Below, in pieces: positions 19,061 through 28,724 of a DNA stretch of 64,000 bases (within the stretch, counting starts at the first letter, position 1; every line of letters starts with the position of its first letter). Source of the stretch: Candidatus Thalassolituus haligoni (GTDB taxonomy: Bacteria > Pseudomonadota > Gammaproteobacteria > Pseudomonadales > Oceanobacteraceae); NCBI RefSeq assembly GCF_041222825.1, contig NZ_CP139482.1, forward strand, positions 3,601,501-3,665,500, given 5' to 3'. The notes under the pieces are model-generated. The model saw only the letters and a list, made by a program, of their open reading frames with translations, made no database searches and was not told where the DNA came from. The translations under genes and the position numbers were made by a program.

Positions 19061-19489
19061 TCAGAAAAACCGACTCAGCAAACTCGGCTTGTGCTGAATA
19101 CGCAACCTCAACTTGCCTTCGGCATTTTGCGACAAGGTCTCAAACTGGCTGGCAATAAACTCACTTTTGCCAGAACTGCGAATAGTACGATCTTCCAGTT
19201 TGGCAAAAGTGGTACTCCACAGATGCTTGGGACTCCAGTCATCAGGAACACTGCCAACAGGAATCGTCATGCCGGTATCCCGTAAAAAAAACTCGATGGA
19301 AAGACCAATCCGGGGTTTAAAAGAGGCAACATGAGTGCTGATATTGCTGACCGATTTCCATTCTCCCGAAGGGAATACGGTCAGTTGAGTGCTGTTATGG
19401 GTTGCACCACGGATACTGAACTTTTCAAACTGAAAAGTATGACTGTCCTGTCTGGTTTTGGCAGATGGGCTGACTATTGATTCATCCAT
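19061..19489 (-). CDS. Hypothetical protein, 142 aa
   Basis: I do not recognise this protein. ATG 19489 has AAGGA at a good distance, and the composition is like a real soluble protein: no signal peptide, no membrane segment. Residues 18-130 alternate polar and hydrophobic positions in a way that suggests beta strands (for example HTFQFEKFSIRG and STQLTVFPSGEWKSVSNIS), and the C-terminus is basic. It converges on ahr and is separated from tkt. It could be a small cytoplasmic beta-sandwich protein; no function can be proposed. Confidence 0.65.
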   Translation of the reverse strand: MDESIVSPSAKTRQDSHTFQFEKFSIRGATHNSTQLTVFPSGEWKSVSNISTHVASFKPRIGLSIEFFLRDTGMTIPVGSVPDDWSPKHLWSTTFAKLEDRTIRSSGKSEFIASQFETLSQNAEGKLRLRIQHKPSLLSRFF

Positions 19490-19708
19490 TACGCGTCCTT
19501 ACAGCTTACAGGGTGTGCCGATAAAACGGGCTGGGTGCCAACAAATGCTACCGAGTCCTGAGAGGGGAAACACGATAGCACTTGCTGACGATACTAATTT
19601 TACATTGCGGAAATTTCGGAATAAAGACAAGAGTACGTATCAGTACTGATGCCAATCAGTAATAAAACTATTAGACAATCCGACAATCTCCTTCACAGCC
19701 AGACAATT

Positions 19709-19741
19709 CGGGATCTGTTGTAGACAGGTTAGCAGATCCCG
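19709..19741 (-). terminator. Hairpin after transketolase gene
   Basis: A perfect 9-bp inverted repeat (CGGGATCTG/CAGATCCCG, 15-nt loop) lies 9 nt after the tkt stop on the minus strand. Only a weak AT stretch follows, so it may end the message or protect its 3' end. Confidence 0.45.
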
Positions 19742-19749
19742 ATAGATTC

Positions 19750-21738
19750 TCAGACCAGGCTATTAATAGAATTAACCACTTTGTCTCTGGTGAAACCGAA
19801 GTGTGCCATCAGATCAGCAGCCGGTGCCGACTCTCCAAACGTATCCATACCAATAATGACACCCTGCAGACCAACAAACTTGTACCAGTAATCCTTGTGC
19901 AGCGCCTCAACGGCAACGCGTGCTGTCACGGCAGCGGGCAATACGGACTCAATGTACTGGGCATCCTGTTTACAGAACACTTCAGCACACGGCATGGACA
20001 CCACGCGAACGGCCTTGTCGGCAATCTGCGCCGCCGCATCCATCGCCAGGCCGACCTCGGAACCGGTTGCAATCACAATCACGTCCGGGGTACCTGCGCA
20101 CTCTTTCAGGATATAGCCACCACGAGCCACATTGACAACCTGTTCTGCGGTGCGTTGTTGATGAGGTAGATTCTGACGTGAGAATACCAGTGCTGATGGA
20201 CCATCTGCACGCTCTACCGCCGACTTCCAGGCCACTGCGCTTTCAACCGTATCACATGGGCGCCAGGTTTCCAGATTTGGCGTATTACGCAGACTGGCAA
20301 CCTGTTCTACCGGCTGATGGGTAGGGCCATCTTCACCCAAACCAATGGAATCGTGGGTGTATACAAAAATAGCGCGTTGCTTCATCAGCGACGCCATACG
20401 CACAGCGTTGCGGGCGTATTCCATAAACATCAGAAAGGTAGCGCCGTAAGGAATAAAGCCCTTGTGCAATGCAAGGCCGTTCATCATGGCGCTCATGCCA
20501 AATTCACGCACGCCATAAAACAGATAGTTGCCGCTGGCATCTTCAGCGCTGATGCCGTTGGCACCCGACCACAAGGTCAGGTTGGAACCGGCCAGGTCGG
20601 CAGAACCGCCGAGGAGTTCTGGCAGCAGCGGACCAAACGTGTTCAGTGTGTTCTGGGATGCTTTACGAGAGGCGATTGTATCGCCCTTGGTCTGGCATTC
20701 GGTGATGTAGGCAGCCGCCTTCACGCTGAAGTCAGCAGGCAATTCACCTTTCATCCGACGCTCAAATTCAGCAGCCAGTTCCGGGTAAGCCACAGCGTAG
20801 GCAGCAAATTTGTCGTTCCAGGATTGTTCGGCGGCGGCACCCTTTGCTTTCGCGCTCCAGCCTTCATACACATTGGCCGGGATTTCAAACGGGCCATGTG
20901 TCCAACCCAGGCGTGCACGCGTCAGAGCAATTTCGTCATCACCCAGTGGTGCACCGTGGCAGTCTTCCTTGCCTTCTTTATTCGGTGAGCCAAAACCAAT
21001 GATGGTCTTGCAACAGATCAGTGTCGGTTGCTCGGTATTGGCCCGCGCAGTGTCAATCGCCATCTTGATTTCTTCGGAATCATGACCGTCCACGTGGCGA
21101 ATGACCTGCCAGCCGTAGGATTCAAAACGGGCAGCCGTATCGTCGGTAAACCAGCCATCAACGTCTCCGTCGATAGAAATGCCGTTGTCGTCGTAGAAAG
21201 CGACCAGCTTGCCCAGACCCAGAGTACCCGCCAGAGAACAGACTTCATGAGAGATACCTTCCATCATGCAACCGTCACCCATAAAGACATAGGTGTTGTG
21301 GTCAACGATGTCGTGGCCCTTGCGATTAAACTGGGCGGCCAATACTTTTTCTGCTACCGCCATACCAACACCATTGGCAATGCCCTGACCCAAAGGTCCG
21401 GTGGTGGTTTCAATGCCCGGGGCGTAGCCGTATTCGGGGTGACCTGGCGTTTTGCTGTGCAGTTGACGAAAACTCTTCAGGTCATCAATGGACAGCTCGT
21501 AGCCAGTCAGGTGCAGCAGCGAGTAAATCAGCATGGAGCCATGACCATTGGACAGGATAAAGCGGTCGCGGTCAGCCCATTCCGGATTGTTCGGGTTGTG
21601 TTGGAGATAGTCGTTCCACAGTACCTCGGCGATATCAGCCATGCCCATTGGGGCGCCTGGATGGCCACTTTTGGCCTTCTGGACAGCGTCCATACTTAAT
21701 GCGCGGATGGCGTTAGCCAGTTCGGTACGAGAGGTCAT
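19750..21738 (-). CDS. tkt: Transketolase
   Basis: A 662-aa thiamine-diphosphate enzyme of the pentose phosphate pathway that transfers two-carbon ketol units. It shows the N-terminal [12 protein letters not shown] motif, the ThDP-binding GDGCMMEG...N region (about residues 155-187), [11 protein letters not shown] in the pyrimidine domain and the C-terminal regulatory domain. ATG 21738 with AGGAGTCGTAAC upstream matches family N-termini ([11 protein letters not shown]); the longer reading frame upstream is not homologous. In many relatives tkt precedes epd-pgk-fba directly; here those genes lie about 16 kb away on the same strand. Confidence 0.96.
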   Translation of the reverse strand: MTSRTELANAIRALSMDAVQKAKSGHPGAPMGMADIAEVLWNDYLQHNPNNPEWADRDRFILSNGHGSMLIYSLLHLTGYELSIDDLKSFRQLHSKTPGHPEYGYAPGIETTTGPLGQGIANGVGMAVAEKVLAAQFNRKGHDIVDHNTYVFMGDGCMMEGISHEVCSLAGTLGLGKLVAFYDDNGISIDGDVDGWFTDDTAARFESYGWQVIRHVDGHDSEEIKMAIDTARANTEQPTLICCKTIIGFGSPNKEGKEDCHGAPLGDDEIALTRARLGWTHGPFEIPANVYEGWSAKAKGAAAEQSWNDKFAAYAVAYPELAAEFERRMKGELPADFSVKAAAYITECQTKGDTIASRKASQNTLNTFGPLLPELLGGSADLAGSNLTLWSGANGISAEDASGNYLFYGVREFGMSAMMNGLALHKGFIPYGATFLMFMEYARNAVRMASLMKQRAIFVYTHDSIGLGEDGPTHQPVEQVASLRNTPNLETWRPCDTVESAVAWKSAVERADGPSALVFSRQNLPHQQRTAEQVVNVARGGYILKECAGTPDVIVIATGSEVGLAMDAAAQIADKAVRVVSMPCAEVFCKQDAQYIESVLPAAVTARVAVEALHKDYWYKFVGLQGVIIGMDTFGESAPAADLMAHFGFTRDKVVNSINSLV

Positions 21739-22074
21739 GTTACGACTCCTGATTGTGTCAATGTTAGCAAGCACAGGATAGCAGACCGGTAGCCTGTCGA
21801 TGGAAATCACTCTCCTGGCAGCTGCTGTGCCATATGCTGTGTCATATAAAGGCGCGCATTGTCGCTCAGAGCCACAGCAAGGGCAATGACGTTGCCGCAG
21901 ACCGACGACCTTCATTGCTATGCAACAGAACCAACCAGGGCAGGAACCACCCGCGCCTGCATCTGGGAGCAGACATAGACGGGGCGAGGCTTACTGGGCG
22001 TACCCGGTTCAAGCATGGGTTTTCTACACCGCAACAGGTACAATCGCGACCTTCACGCTTTTACCGGATGGTTC
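21739..22074. other. Intergenic region between tkt and the DUF2132 gene
   Basis: A 336-bp gap between divergent genes, expected to hold both promoters. Short imperfect repeats around GCTGTGCCATATGCTGTGTC (from 21821) are visible, but no regulatory motif can be named. Confidence 0.4.
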
Positions 22075-22608
22075 ATGAACGACGAAATCAATTACAAAAA
22101 CAACCCACTGCATGGCGTAGGGTTAAAACAGATGCTGGTTGAGCTGGTGGGGCACTACGGCTTTGATATTCTGTTTGCGTATTTGAACATCAACTGTTTC
22201 AAAACCAATCCGGGGATTGATGCCAGTGTGAAGTTTCTGAAAAAGACCACCTGGGCCAGAGAAAAGGTTGAGGTCTTTTATTTGTATCAGTTCAAGAATT
22301 TGCCCAAGGCTTCATCCACCCAGTTTGCTCTGCCTCCCAGAGACCGGATTATTCCCGCCCATCAGGCACCAGGGGAACCTGCAGTTCTGAGCCTGGAAGA
22401 TGCTGATCGGTTGCGGGAAAAACGTGAAAAGCAGGCCACGGAACATGGCAAAGGGCCTCGTTCGCGCCAGGGTAACAATGGCAGACACAGCGGCACTGGC
22501 CATTCCCGCAATACAACGCCATCAACAACGTCGTCAACAACGTCGTCAACAACACCTGACAGCCGCAAAATTGATCCCTGGGCCAAAGCACGGGACAAGT
22601 TTGAATAA
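22075..22608 (+). CDS. VF530/DUF2132 family DNA-binding protein with Thr/Ser-rich tail
   Basis: A 177-aa protein. Residues 8-75 match the VF530 fold (NPLHGVGLKQMLVELVGHYG, LNINCFKTNPGIDASVKFLKKTTWAREKVE), a small helical domain reported to bind double-stranded DNA. The remainder is low complexity: a charged Arg/Lys/Glu segment, then a Thr/Ser stretch encoded by a 12-bp tandem repeat (22513-22560), then DPWAKARDKFE. Most VF530 proteins are only the short domain, so the tail is unusual. ATG 22075 is chosen because the domain begins right after it; the ribosome site is weak. It converges on tpm with 20 bp between stops. Confidence 0.82.
   Translation: MNDEINYKNNPLHGVGLKQMLVELVGHYGFDILFAYLNINCFKTNPGIDASVKFLKKTTWAREKVEVFYLYQFKNLPKASSTQFALPPRDRIIPAHQAPGEPAVLSLEDADRLREKREKQATEHGKGPRSRQGNNGRHSGTGHSRNTTPSTTSSTTSSTTPDSRKIDPWAKARDKFE
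22513..22560 (+). repeat. 12-bp tandem repeat inside the DUF2132 gene
   Basis: Four successive 12-bp units start ACAAC; two are identical (ACAACGTCGTCA at 22525-22536 and 22537-22548) and the outer two diverge. They encode TTPS/TTSS units, so copy number can change without shifting the frame. Confidence 0.75.
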
Positions 22609-22628
22609 CCGCTGAAGCCGATGACCAA

Positions 22629-23321
22629 TTACTTCGGCAGTAGCCGATACAGCTTGGTATCCGTGATATCAGCAGCCTCCGGCAACGGCATGTCTATCTG
22701 GCTACGTTCTGCCTGAATCACCTCAATCTCAAACGTCGTCTGATACAGCGCCAACAACTCCTGATCAATATCAAAAGGTTGTTCCTGTTCGTCCGGGTCT
22801 TCCACTGTCAGCAGATAGACCGGGCATTGCCCGGCTGGCAAAATGTCATGCATGTGCTGCACATAGAGACCACGAATCGCCGGATTCAGCGCGGTCAGGG
22901 ATGCCCGATCAAACACCAGATCAATATGGCCCAGCTGCGCCATCGTCAGCTGAAAAAAGTCGCCACTGAGTATGGTGATGTGCTCGCTGCGCCAGCAGAT
23001 AAAATCACCCGCCCGGCTGCGCTGGTAATCAATCTGGTTTTCGACAAAAAACGCTTTAACAGCAACCTGGCTGAGTTCTACTCCTACGACGTCATAGCCC
23101 TGTTGCGCCAGCCACAGCATATCGAGGCTTTTGCCACACAACGGCACAAACACCCGGCTGTTGTCTGCCAGCCCCAGCCTGGGCCAATGGCGCACCAGTA
23201 AACGACTCGCAGCATCCTGATGAAACTCAATCTGGTCGTTACGCCACATGGATAACCAGGCTTGATTATCCTGACCTGCGCTGATGGCTGCTATCGCAGT
23301 TGCCGTTTTACGTTTATTCAT
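22629..23321 (-). CDS. tpm: Thiopurine S-methyltransferase
   Basis: A 230-aa class I SAM-dependent methyltransferase of the TPMT family. The N-terminal WLSMWRNDQIEFHQ segment, the SAM-binding VFVPLCGKSLDMLWLAQQGYDVVGVELS, and FDRASLTALNP with YLLTVED are characteristic. In bacteria the enzyme methylates thiopurines and confers tolerance to selenium and tellurium oxyanions. ATG 23321 gives a normal N-terminus; the longer open frame upstream is unlike the family. It converges on the DUF2132 gene. Confidence 0.92.
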   Translation of the reverse strand: MNKRKTATAIAAISAGQDNQAWLSMWRNDQIEFHQDAASRLLVRHWPRLGLADNSRVFVPLCGKSLDMLWLAQQGYDVVGVELSQVAVKAFFVENQIDYQRSRAGDFICWRSEHITILSGDFFQLTMAQLGHIDLVFDRASLTALNPAIRGLYVQHMHDILPAGQCPVYLLTVEDPDEQEQPFDIDQELLALYQTTFEIEVIQAERSQIDMPLPEAADITDTKLYRLLPK

Positions 23322-23630
23322 GAAGATCCGGCGTGAGTCACAGCACACGCGAATCAAAACCGACACAGGGTATGTCAGCTCAGGCTTGTGGTGACACACC
23401 CTATCACAAAATCAGGGGGCATCCGGATCAACACCAATAACCACACAAAAGTTATGGACTAATACCCGCAATCTGAACATTGTGATCCCACACTGACCGA
23501 ATCGCTCTTATATAGTGAATACCTTTTATGCTCATGCATTTTTTTTATCGATGACAAGGAACCATTCAGCCACCGATTTATCCACTGCGATTCGGCGTTA
23601 CAACAACATCGGCCTGCGCAGGATACTGCC
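23322..23630. other. Intergenic region between tpm and the dienelactone hydrolase gene
   Basis: A 309-bp gap between divergent genes. It becomes AT-rich around 23500-23560 (TATATAGTGAAT at 23510, an A/T run near 23540), a plausible promoter area, but no specific operator is recognisable. Confidence 0.4.
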
Positions 23631-24512
23631 ATGAATAATGACCCTATCGATCCACAGGTTTACGATTTATACGACGAATATTGTCATTCAGGCATGAGCA
23701 GGCGAGATTTTCTCTCTCGTGCTGCAGCTCTCACTCTGGTCACCGGCTCCGGTCTGGCCATGGCACAGGCACTCCTGCCCCGTTATGCCGAGGCGGCAAC
23801 GATTTCCTTTACCGATGATCGCATCAAGGCAACCTATATAGACTACGACTCTTCTGGCGGGACGTCGGGTCGCATGCGAGGTTATCTGGTCAAACCTGTG
23901 GGAGAGGGTTCTTTCCCGACCGTGGTAGTGATTCATGAAAACCGTGGCCTCAACCCCTATATAGAAGATGTCGCCCGGCGCCTGGCAGTCGCCGGGTTTC
24001 TGGCACTGGCACCGGACGGGTTATCACCCGTCGGGGGTTATCCAGGGAATGACGACGACGGTAAACAGTTACAGGCCAGCCTGAATCAGGAAAAATTGTT
24101 CACCGATATGTTGAACAGTGCCCGTTTTGTCAAAACTCATCCACTGTCCAGCGGCAAGCTGGGGGCAACCGGTTTCTGTTATGGCGGTGGCGTCGTGAAC
24201 CAGCTGGCGGTTGTTATGGGTTCTGACCTGAATGCCGCAGTACCGTTTTACGGTCGCGCCGCAGAGAGTCATGAAGTACCCAACATCCAGGCACCACTGA
24301 TGATTCATTACGCTGAGGACGATCCGCGTATCAATGCCATGCGTTCAGGCTACAAGGCGGCGTTGACAACCCACAAAAAAGACTTCGTGATGTACAGCTA
24401 TGAAGGTACCCGTCATGGCTTCCACAACAATTCCACCCCACGCTTTAATGAGCTGCAAGCCGATATCGCCTGGGAACGGACAGAAAATTTCTTTAAAAAA
24501 CAGCTATCCTGA
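23631..24512 (+). CDS. Exported dienelactone hydrolase family protein (Tat signal)
   Basis: A 293-aa alpha/beta hydrolase. Residues 23-55 form a twin-arginine signal (SRRDFLSRAA, hydrophobic stretch, ARYAEA-type end), so it is folded and exported to the periplasm. The catalytic triad of dienelactone hydrolases is readable: nucleophile Cys183 in GFCYGGG, Asp near 230 in YAEDDPRIN, and His262 in GTRHGF. The substrate is unknown; exported members of the YghX/carboxymethylenebutenolidase group are widespread. It stands alone and is followed by an outer-membrane-type gene in the same direction. Confidence 0.9.
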   Translation: MNNDPIDPQVYDLYDEYCHSGMSRRDFLSRAAALTLVTGSGLAMAQALLPRYAEAATISFTDDRIKATYIDYDSSGGTSGRMRGYLVKPVGEGSFPTVVVIHENRGLNPYIEDVARRLAVAGFLALAPDGLSPVGGYPGNDDDGKQLQASLNQEKLFTDMLNSARFVKTHPLSSGKLGATGFCYGGGVVNQLAVVMGSDLNAAVPFYGRAAESHEVPNIQAPLMIHYAEDDPRINAMRSGYKAALTTHKKDFVMYSYEGTRHGFHNNSTPRFNELQADIAWERTENFFKKQLS

Positions 24513-24612
24513 CCCTCTCACTCTACCGATCAGACTGATTCAACTGGCTCCGGGATAACGCTCTGCGCTACAGTCGCGGGCGTTATGGTTTGTCTACCGA
24601 CAAGGAGCCTGA

Positions 24613-25740
24613 ATGAAGTATGTGTTTCCCCTGTTCTCAGGGTTAGTGGGCGTGCTGCTTAACGGTGTGGCGCTGGCGGCCAACGAAGAGTCGGACAACA
24701 GAACCAGCCGTGACCCGGTCATGGACAACTCGCCAAAAAGCGATGGAATACCCTCGCCGATTGACTGGTTAGCCAGTTTGCCAACGCTTCACTACCACAG
24801 TCTGGTATATGGCTTTCAGGGTGAACTGATCCCAACCACGGAACCCATGCTGCTGGGTCAGCATCATGTATTGGCAACCGGCCTGGAGCTGCCGCACTAC
24901 GACCGCAACATCCGTATGGATTTGCAATCACTGGTCGAAGAACAAACCGTTTTTTATCCAGCCGTGATTTTGCTCGATGCGCAATTTGATGCCTTGGAAA
25001 TCTACAACAATCCCGTACTGATCAGCGACACCAGCAGCCGCAACGAAGGAGTTTACCTCCAGCTGGAAGTAGATCCTGAAACCCGCTATCTGGTGGTGTT
25101 TACGGATGCCGAATGGTTGGGACGTACGCTGACGCAGCAACCGCAAACCAAGCGTTTGATCATAGGCGACAGCTATGTGACCGATCAGACGGTGCTCCAG
25201 CAAGGCAGCTACCTGACCACCGATACCCCGACCCTGAAGCTGGCCATTCCAGCCCGAACCGAGTCCGCCCCCAACTACTTGCACCGGGGCTGGGAAATCG
25301 GCCTGGGAATGGATTTTGGCGGTGACAAAGTCGCCGAAAATAAACAGGGCGAGCCGTACAATGCCGGAGCTGGTGCAATTTTGTATGGCGGTTACGCCAT
25401 ACCCGCCAGCCGTCGCATCGAAACACGGGCACGACTGGGTATTCTGTACCAGGGCGGCGAAGGTAATAGTCAGGGCTTAGTGATGCAGCTTGATGCCGGT
25501 TATCACTATCCCCGGTGGGCAGCCGGTGCCGGTTTGCACATCGATATAGCCCATAGCATCAAGGACAGGGATGGTACCCGGACGGCGTTGGACAATACCC
25601 TCAGCCCACGGCTTTTTATTGAATACAAGGTGACCCGAGAGATGCGCTTTGAACTGGCCTATAAATCCGCCACCTATCATTCAGACCGACAGACCTTTAA
25701 CGGCGACTCGCTTGGTGTTTTTATGACCTACCACTACTGA
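24613..25740 (+). CDS. Exported protein with periplasmic N-domain and C-terminal beta-barrel-like region
   Basis: A 375-aa protein I cannot name. Residues 1-22 are a signal peptide (ends ALA-A). Residues 50-215 form a soluble domain with features loosely like MalM-type periplasmic domains (PAVILLDAQFDALEIYNN, YLVVFTDAEWLGRT). From about residue 225 to the end, alternating aromatic strands (WEIGLGMDFG, ARLGILYQGGEG, MRFELAYKSATY) finish with FMTYHY, as in outer-membrane barrels whose last residue is aromatic. AAGGAG precedes ATG 24613. The barrel is short, about eight strands. creA follows after 66 nt in the same direction. Confidence 0.7.
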   Translation: MKYVFPLFSGLVGVLLNGVALAANEESDNRTSRDPVMDNSPKSDGIPSPIDWLASLPTLHYHSLVYGFQGELIPTTEPMLLGQHHVLATGLELPHYDRNIRMDLQSLVEEQTVFYPAVILLDAQFDALEIYNNPVLISDTSSRNEGVYLQLEVDPETRYLVVFTDAEWLGRTLTQQPQTKRLIIGDSYVTDQTVLQQGSYLTTDTPTLKLAIPARTESAPNYLHRGWEIGLGMDFGGDKVAENKQGEPYNAGAGAILYGGYAIPASRRIETRARLGILYQGGEGNSQGLVMQLDAGYHYPRWAAGAGLHIDIAHSIKDRDGTRTALDNTLSPRLFIEYKVTREMRFELAYKSATYHSDRQTFNGDSLGVFMTYHY

Positions 25741-25806
25741 GTCCGTTGTCATGCTGTATACGACCAAGCACACCAAACGACCCACTACATCGGAGTACCA
25801 ACAACT

Positions 25807-26283
25807 ATGGCCAACTTATTACGTCCAATACTGCTGGGCCTGATCGCGGTCATCTCCGCCACAGCACACGCAGAGGTGGTCGGCGAAGTCGACACCGCCT
25901 TCAAGCTGATTGGCAAAAACCACAAGATAGTCATAGAAGCGTTTGATGATCCCAAGGTAGCGGGAGTGACCTGCCATCTGAGCCGCGCCCAGACTGGAGG
26001 TATCAGTGGCTCACTCGGGCTGGCGGAAGACACGTCGGACGCCTCCATCGCTTGCCGCCAGATTGGTCCGATCCGTTTTCTGGATACTCTTGACGATGGT
26101 GAACAGGTATTCACCAAGCGCACTTCCTTGCTGTTCAAGACCATGCAAGTGGTGCGATTTTTTGACCGTAAGCGTAATACGCTGATCTACCTGGTGTACT
26201 CCGACAAAATGGTCGATGGCTCGCCGAAGAACAGTATTTCTACCGTCCCTATCCAGGACTGGCGTGCGCCAGCAAACAACTAA
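25807..26283 (+). CDS. creA: CreA family protein
   Basis: A 158-aa exported protein. Residues 1-22 are a signal peptide ending AHAE. The mature part begins [14 protein letters not shown] and carries [19 protein letters not shown] and [14 protein letters not shown], which are strongly conserved in the CreA family. The two cysteines may form a disulfide in the periplasm. CreA is named from the E. coli creABCD locus, but its role is unknown; no creBCD genes are nearby. Confidence 0.92.
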   Translation: MANLLRPILLGLIAVISATAHAEVVGEVDTAFKLIGKNHKIVIEAFDDPKVAGVTCHLSRAQTGGISGSLGLAEDTSDASIACRQIGPIRFLDTLDDGEQVFTKRTSLLFKTMQVVRFFDRKRNTLIYLVYSDKMVDGSPKNSISTVPIQDWRAPANN

Positions 26284-26381
26284 TCATACGAACTCTCAGC
26301 GACCATGGATCCGGCAAGCCCTGTTTATCCGCTCGTAACCGCTTGCTGGACGGCGACGAGCGGGCGGTACGCTGGAGCTGG

Positions 26382-26561
26382 CTAATGCTTGTTCACCACA
26401 CCACACTGCTGATCACCGTAGTAGTTATCCGCATAGTTACACCCCTGAGTCGGGCAGCGGCCCGATTGTGGGGCCGGTGTAGCAGAACGCGCTTGAGGTT
26501 GCCGGGTCGCACCTGCTTCAAGCTGGGAAACCACGGCGATATAACGAAAGATACTATTCAT
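26382..26561 (-). CDS. Small cysteine-containing hypothetical protein, 59 aa
   Basis: This short frame starts at ATG 26561 behind a good ribosome site (GAGG, 7 nt spacing). The product has a short hydrophobic start (FRYIAVV), a Gln/Ala/Pro/Arg middle and a C-terminal part with three cysteines (CPTQGC and QQC) and three tyrosines. It lies 223 nt after the PepSY gene in the same direction, behind an AT-rich stretch that could carry its own promoter. No family is recognised. Position suggests a link to the iron-uptake operon, but it could equally be an unrelated or non-expressed frame. Confidence 0.45.
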   Translation of the reverse strand: MNSIFRYIAVVSQLEAGATRQPQARSATPAPQSGRCPTQGCNYADNYYGDQQCGVVNKH

Positions 26562-26784
26562 GGCTAATCCTCTGTTTGTCTATCAACACAGTCAGATTAA
26601 TCCGTCTGGCCTACCAGGGATAATGACATTTTGCTCTCTCGTTAATAGATTAAGGCAATAAGAAAATAGGTTTCAATAATTTTACCAACATCTTCACCCA
26701 TAACCTTACTAATAACTTTACCCGTAGAACTTACTTCAATTCACCCACCGCAGTGCTGTTTCTGACCAATAAAGCATGGAAAAT

Positions 26785-28434
26785 CTACTCTGCCGTTATC
26801 CTCGTTGCCCTGGGAGGTGCCGCAGTACCAGACATCAACGCGCGCTGACGCACCCGCAGATCAAACCAGAGCATCATCGCGGCGACCAGCAACGCCGCCA
26901 GATCCACGGCCAAACTCGCGCCATGGACAGAGATCTCTGCGGTGTTCCCGAGCAACGCCAGCAGCAGACTGCAGGCCGGAATCAACAAGACGCAAATCGC
27001 CGTTGCTTGTAGCAACTCACGTCCAGCACGCTCACTGCCACGTATACATGCCCACAACAGCCAGGCTAACCAGGTCAGGTAATAACCCCAGACCACCAGC
27101 ACATTGGCCTGATCATTATGGCTACCCAGCAACCCTGCTGATGTTTTGCTGACGACCATGGCAATCGCAACCCCGGCGATGGTTCCCAGACAAACCCCTG
27201 TTGTGGCATTAGCCATCCAGCGTACCGAGCGGGACTGCGCGGACATCGGCAAATCGGCTTTGCCGTCTTTTTTGCGCCGACTCTGAATCCACAACAGATT
27301 ACCGCTGTAGAACACAAACGCACCGCTGATCCCCAACACAAAGTACAGCCACTTCACTGGTGTGCCACCAAAGCTGCCAAAGTGCATGCCAAAGAAACTG
27401 CTGACCAGCACACTCCAGCCATCCTGTTGCCCCGGTAATACACTGGTATTGGTGACTTCCAGCGTGTACGGATTGAGAATGACATAACCCTCGCGTGCGC
27501 CACGGGTGAGGTAAGCGTCATGAGTAACCGCCACTCTGGCCATCGCCCGCGCCGACTCCAGATTCATCAACTCGACCGCCTTGACGTCAAAACCCGGTGC
27601 TTGTTCATGTACCCGCGCAAGCAACTGGCTGATTGGCGGCAACTCGCTGAGCGGCTGCGCCGTGGCCACGGCTCGCGGCCCAAACATCGCTTGCTCACCG
27701 TACACGACGCCTTTCAAGGCACCATATAATAGGTCATGAAAGGCAAATACCACCACGGTAACGGCAATCACCAGATGGAACGGCAAACTGGTGATGCCGA
27801 TCAGATTATGAGCGTCTAGCCAGAAACGCTTGCGGCTTTTTTCCGGGCGCAGAATCAGAAAATCACGCAACAGCGTGGGTAACACCAGCACGACACCTGA
27901 CACCAGCGCCAAGCTGTAAAGCAGGGCGGCCACTCCCATCAGGTACACACCAACAAGCTCGTGTCCCAGCTGCCCAGGTATACCGGCGCTGCGATGAAGC
28001 AGATCAATCAGCTCACCCAATTGGCCAGGAGTCTGCTGCTGCACCTGCAATTGTCCGCTTTCATCCAGACTGGCTTGCCAACGTGAAGCCGACAAGTTCA
28101 GTTGATGATGATCCCCCTCTCCCTCGTTCCAGAATACCGGGGCGTTGCCCGGCGGATGGTCGCCCAGCTGTAATGTCAGTTCATGCCGGGCTGCCGGATA
28201 CCGTTCCAGCACCTGACCCACCAGCAAATCCAGTTCGGCAGTGGTCAGTCTTGATGTCGGTACGACTTGTTGATCCAGCGCTTCTGACCATTGTTGAACA
28301 GGTTCTTCAAACATGGTTAATGCACCGGCAAAAAAACCGATAAACAACAACATCCCGGAGCTAATGCCCACCCAGGTATGCAAGGTTTTGTACATTTTTA
28401 ATACATCACCACGCACCTTGAAGCCGTTTTTCAT
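26785..28434 (-). CDS. PepSY-associated membrane protein (iron-regulated, PiuB-like)
   Basis: A 549-aa inner-membrane protein of the PepSY_TM family, often encoded with siderophore receptors and thought to help reduce or release iron at the periplasmic face. It has helices at about residues 14-38, around 160, 205 and 365-390, then a C-terminal bundle of four (about 415-540), with PepSY-type periplasmic segments between. ATG 28434 overlaps the previous stop by 4 nt (ATGA), implying coupled translation; the longer frame upstream lies over that gene. It is the last gene of the TonB-receptor operon. Confidence 0.9.
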   Translation of the reverse strand: MKNGFKVRGDVLKMYKTLHTWVGISSGMLLFIGFFAGALTMFEEPVQQWSEALDQQVVPTSRLTTAELDLLVGQVLERYPAARHELTLQLGDHPPGNAPVFWNEGEGDHHQLNLSASRWQASLDESGQLQVQQQTPGQLGELIDLLHRSAGIPGQLGHELVGVYLMGVAALLYSLALVSGVVLVLPTLLRDFLILRPEKSRKRFWLDAHNLIGITSLPFHLVIAVTVVVFAFHDLLYGALKGVVYGEQAMFGPRAVATAQPLSELPPISQLLARVHEQAPGFDVKAVELMNLESARAMARVAVTHDAYLTRGAREGYVILNPYTLEVTNTSVLPGQQDGWSVLVSSFFGMHFGSFGGTPVKWLYFVLGISGAFVFYSGNLLWIQSRRKKDGKADLPMSAQSRSVRWMANATTGVCLGTIAGVAIAMVVSKTSAGLLGSHNDQANVLVVWGYYLTWLAWLLWACIRGSERAGRELLQATAICVLLIPACSLLLALLGNTAEISVHGASLAVDLAALLVAAMMLWFDLRVRQRALMSGTAAPPRATRITAE

Positions 28435-28724
28435 AACATGGCTCCATAGCGGACACCGTACAACGCGACATGACTGACTAATGCCAGCCCCCCCAGAATC
28501 AGCCAGGCCCGTGCGCCGCTTCGAAACAGATATACCGTCGTCAATATTGGTAACCAGACCAGTACGATCAGCCACATATTGAACTGCACCTTGTTCGCCG
28601 CAGCGATACCCCCTGGCCCCAGCCAGGCAAACAGACCACTAATACCCAGTGCCAACAAAAATCCGGCGACCACACCACTCAGGCTCTTTGACCACCAGTC
28701 ATAACGCAAAGAACGTGACGACAT
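28431..28724 (-). CDS. Small membrane protein of an iron-uptake operon (DUF3649-like)
   Basis: A 97-aa protein with three hydrophobic segments (about residues 13-36, 46-63 and 70-90). Size, topology and position between a TonB receptor and a PepSY protein fit the DUF3649 family, known from Fur-regulated operons. It overlaps the PepSY gene by 4 nt and abuts the preceding small membrane protein gene. Function unknown; a role as an assembly partner of the PepSY protein is inference. Confidence 0.75.
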   Translation of the reverse strand: MSSRSLRYDWWSKSLSGVVAGFLLALGISGLFAWLGPGGIAAANKVQFNMWLIVLVWLPILTTVYLFRSGARAWLILGGLALVSHVALYGVRYGAML

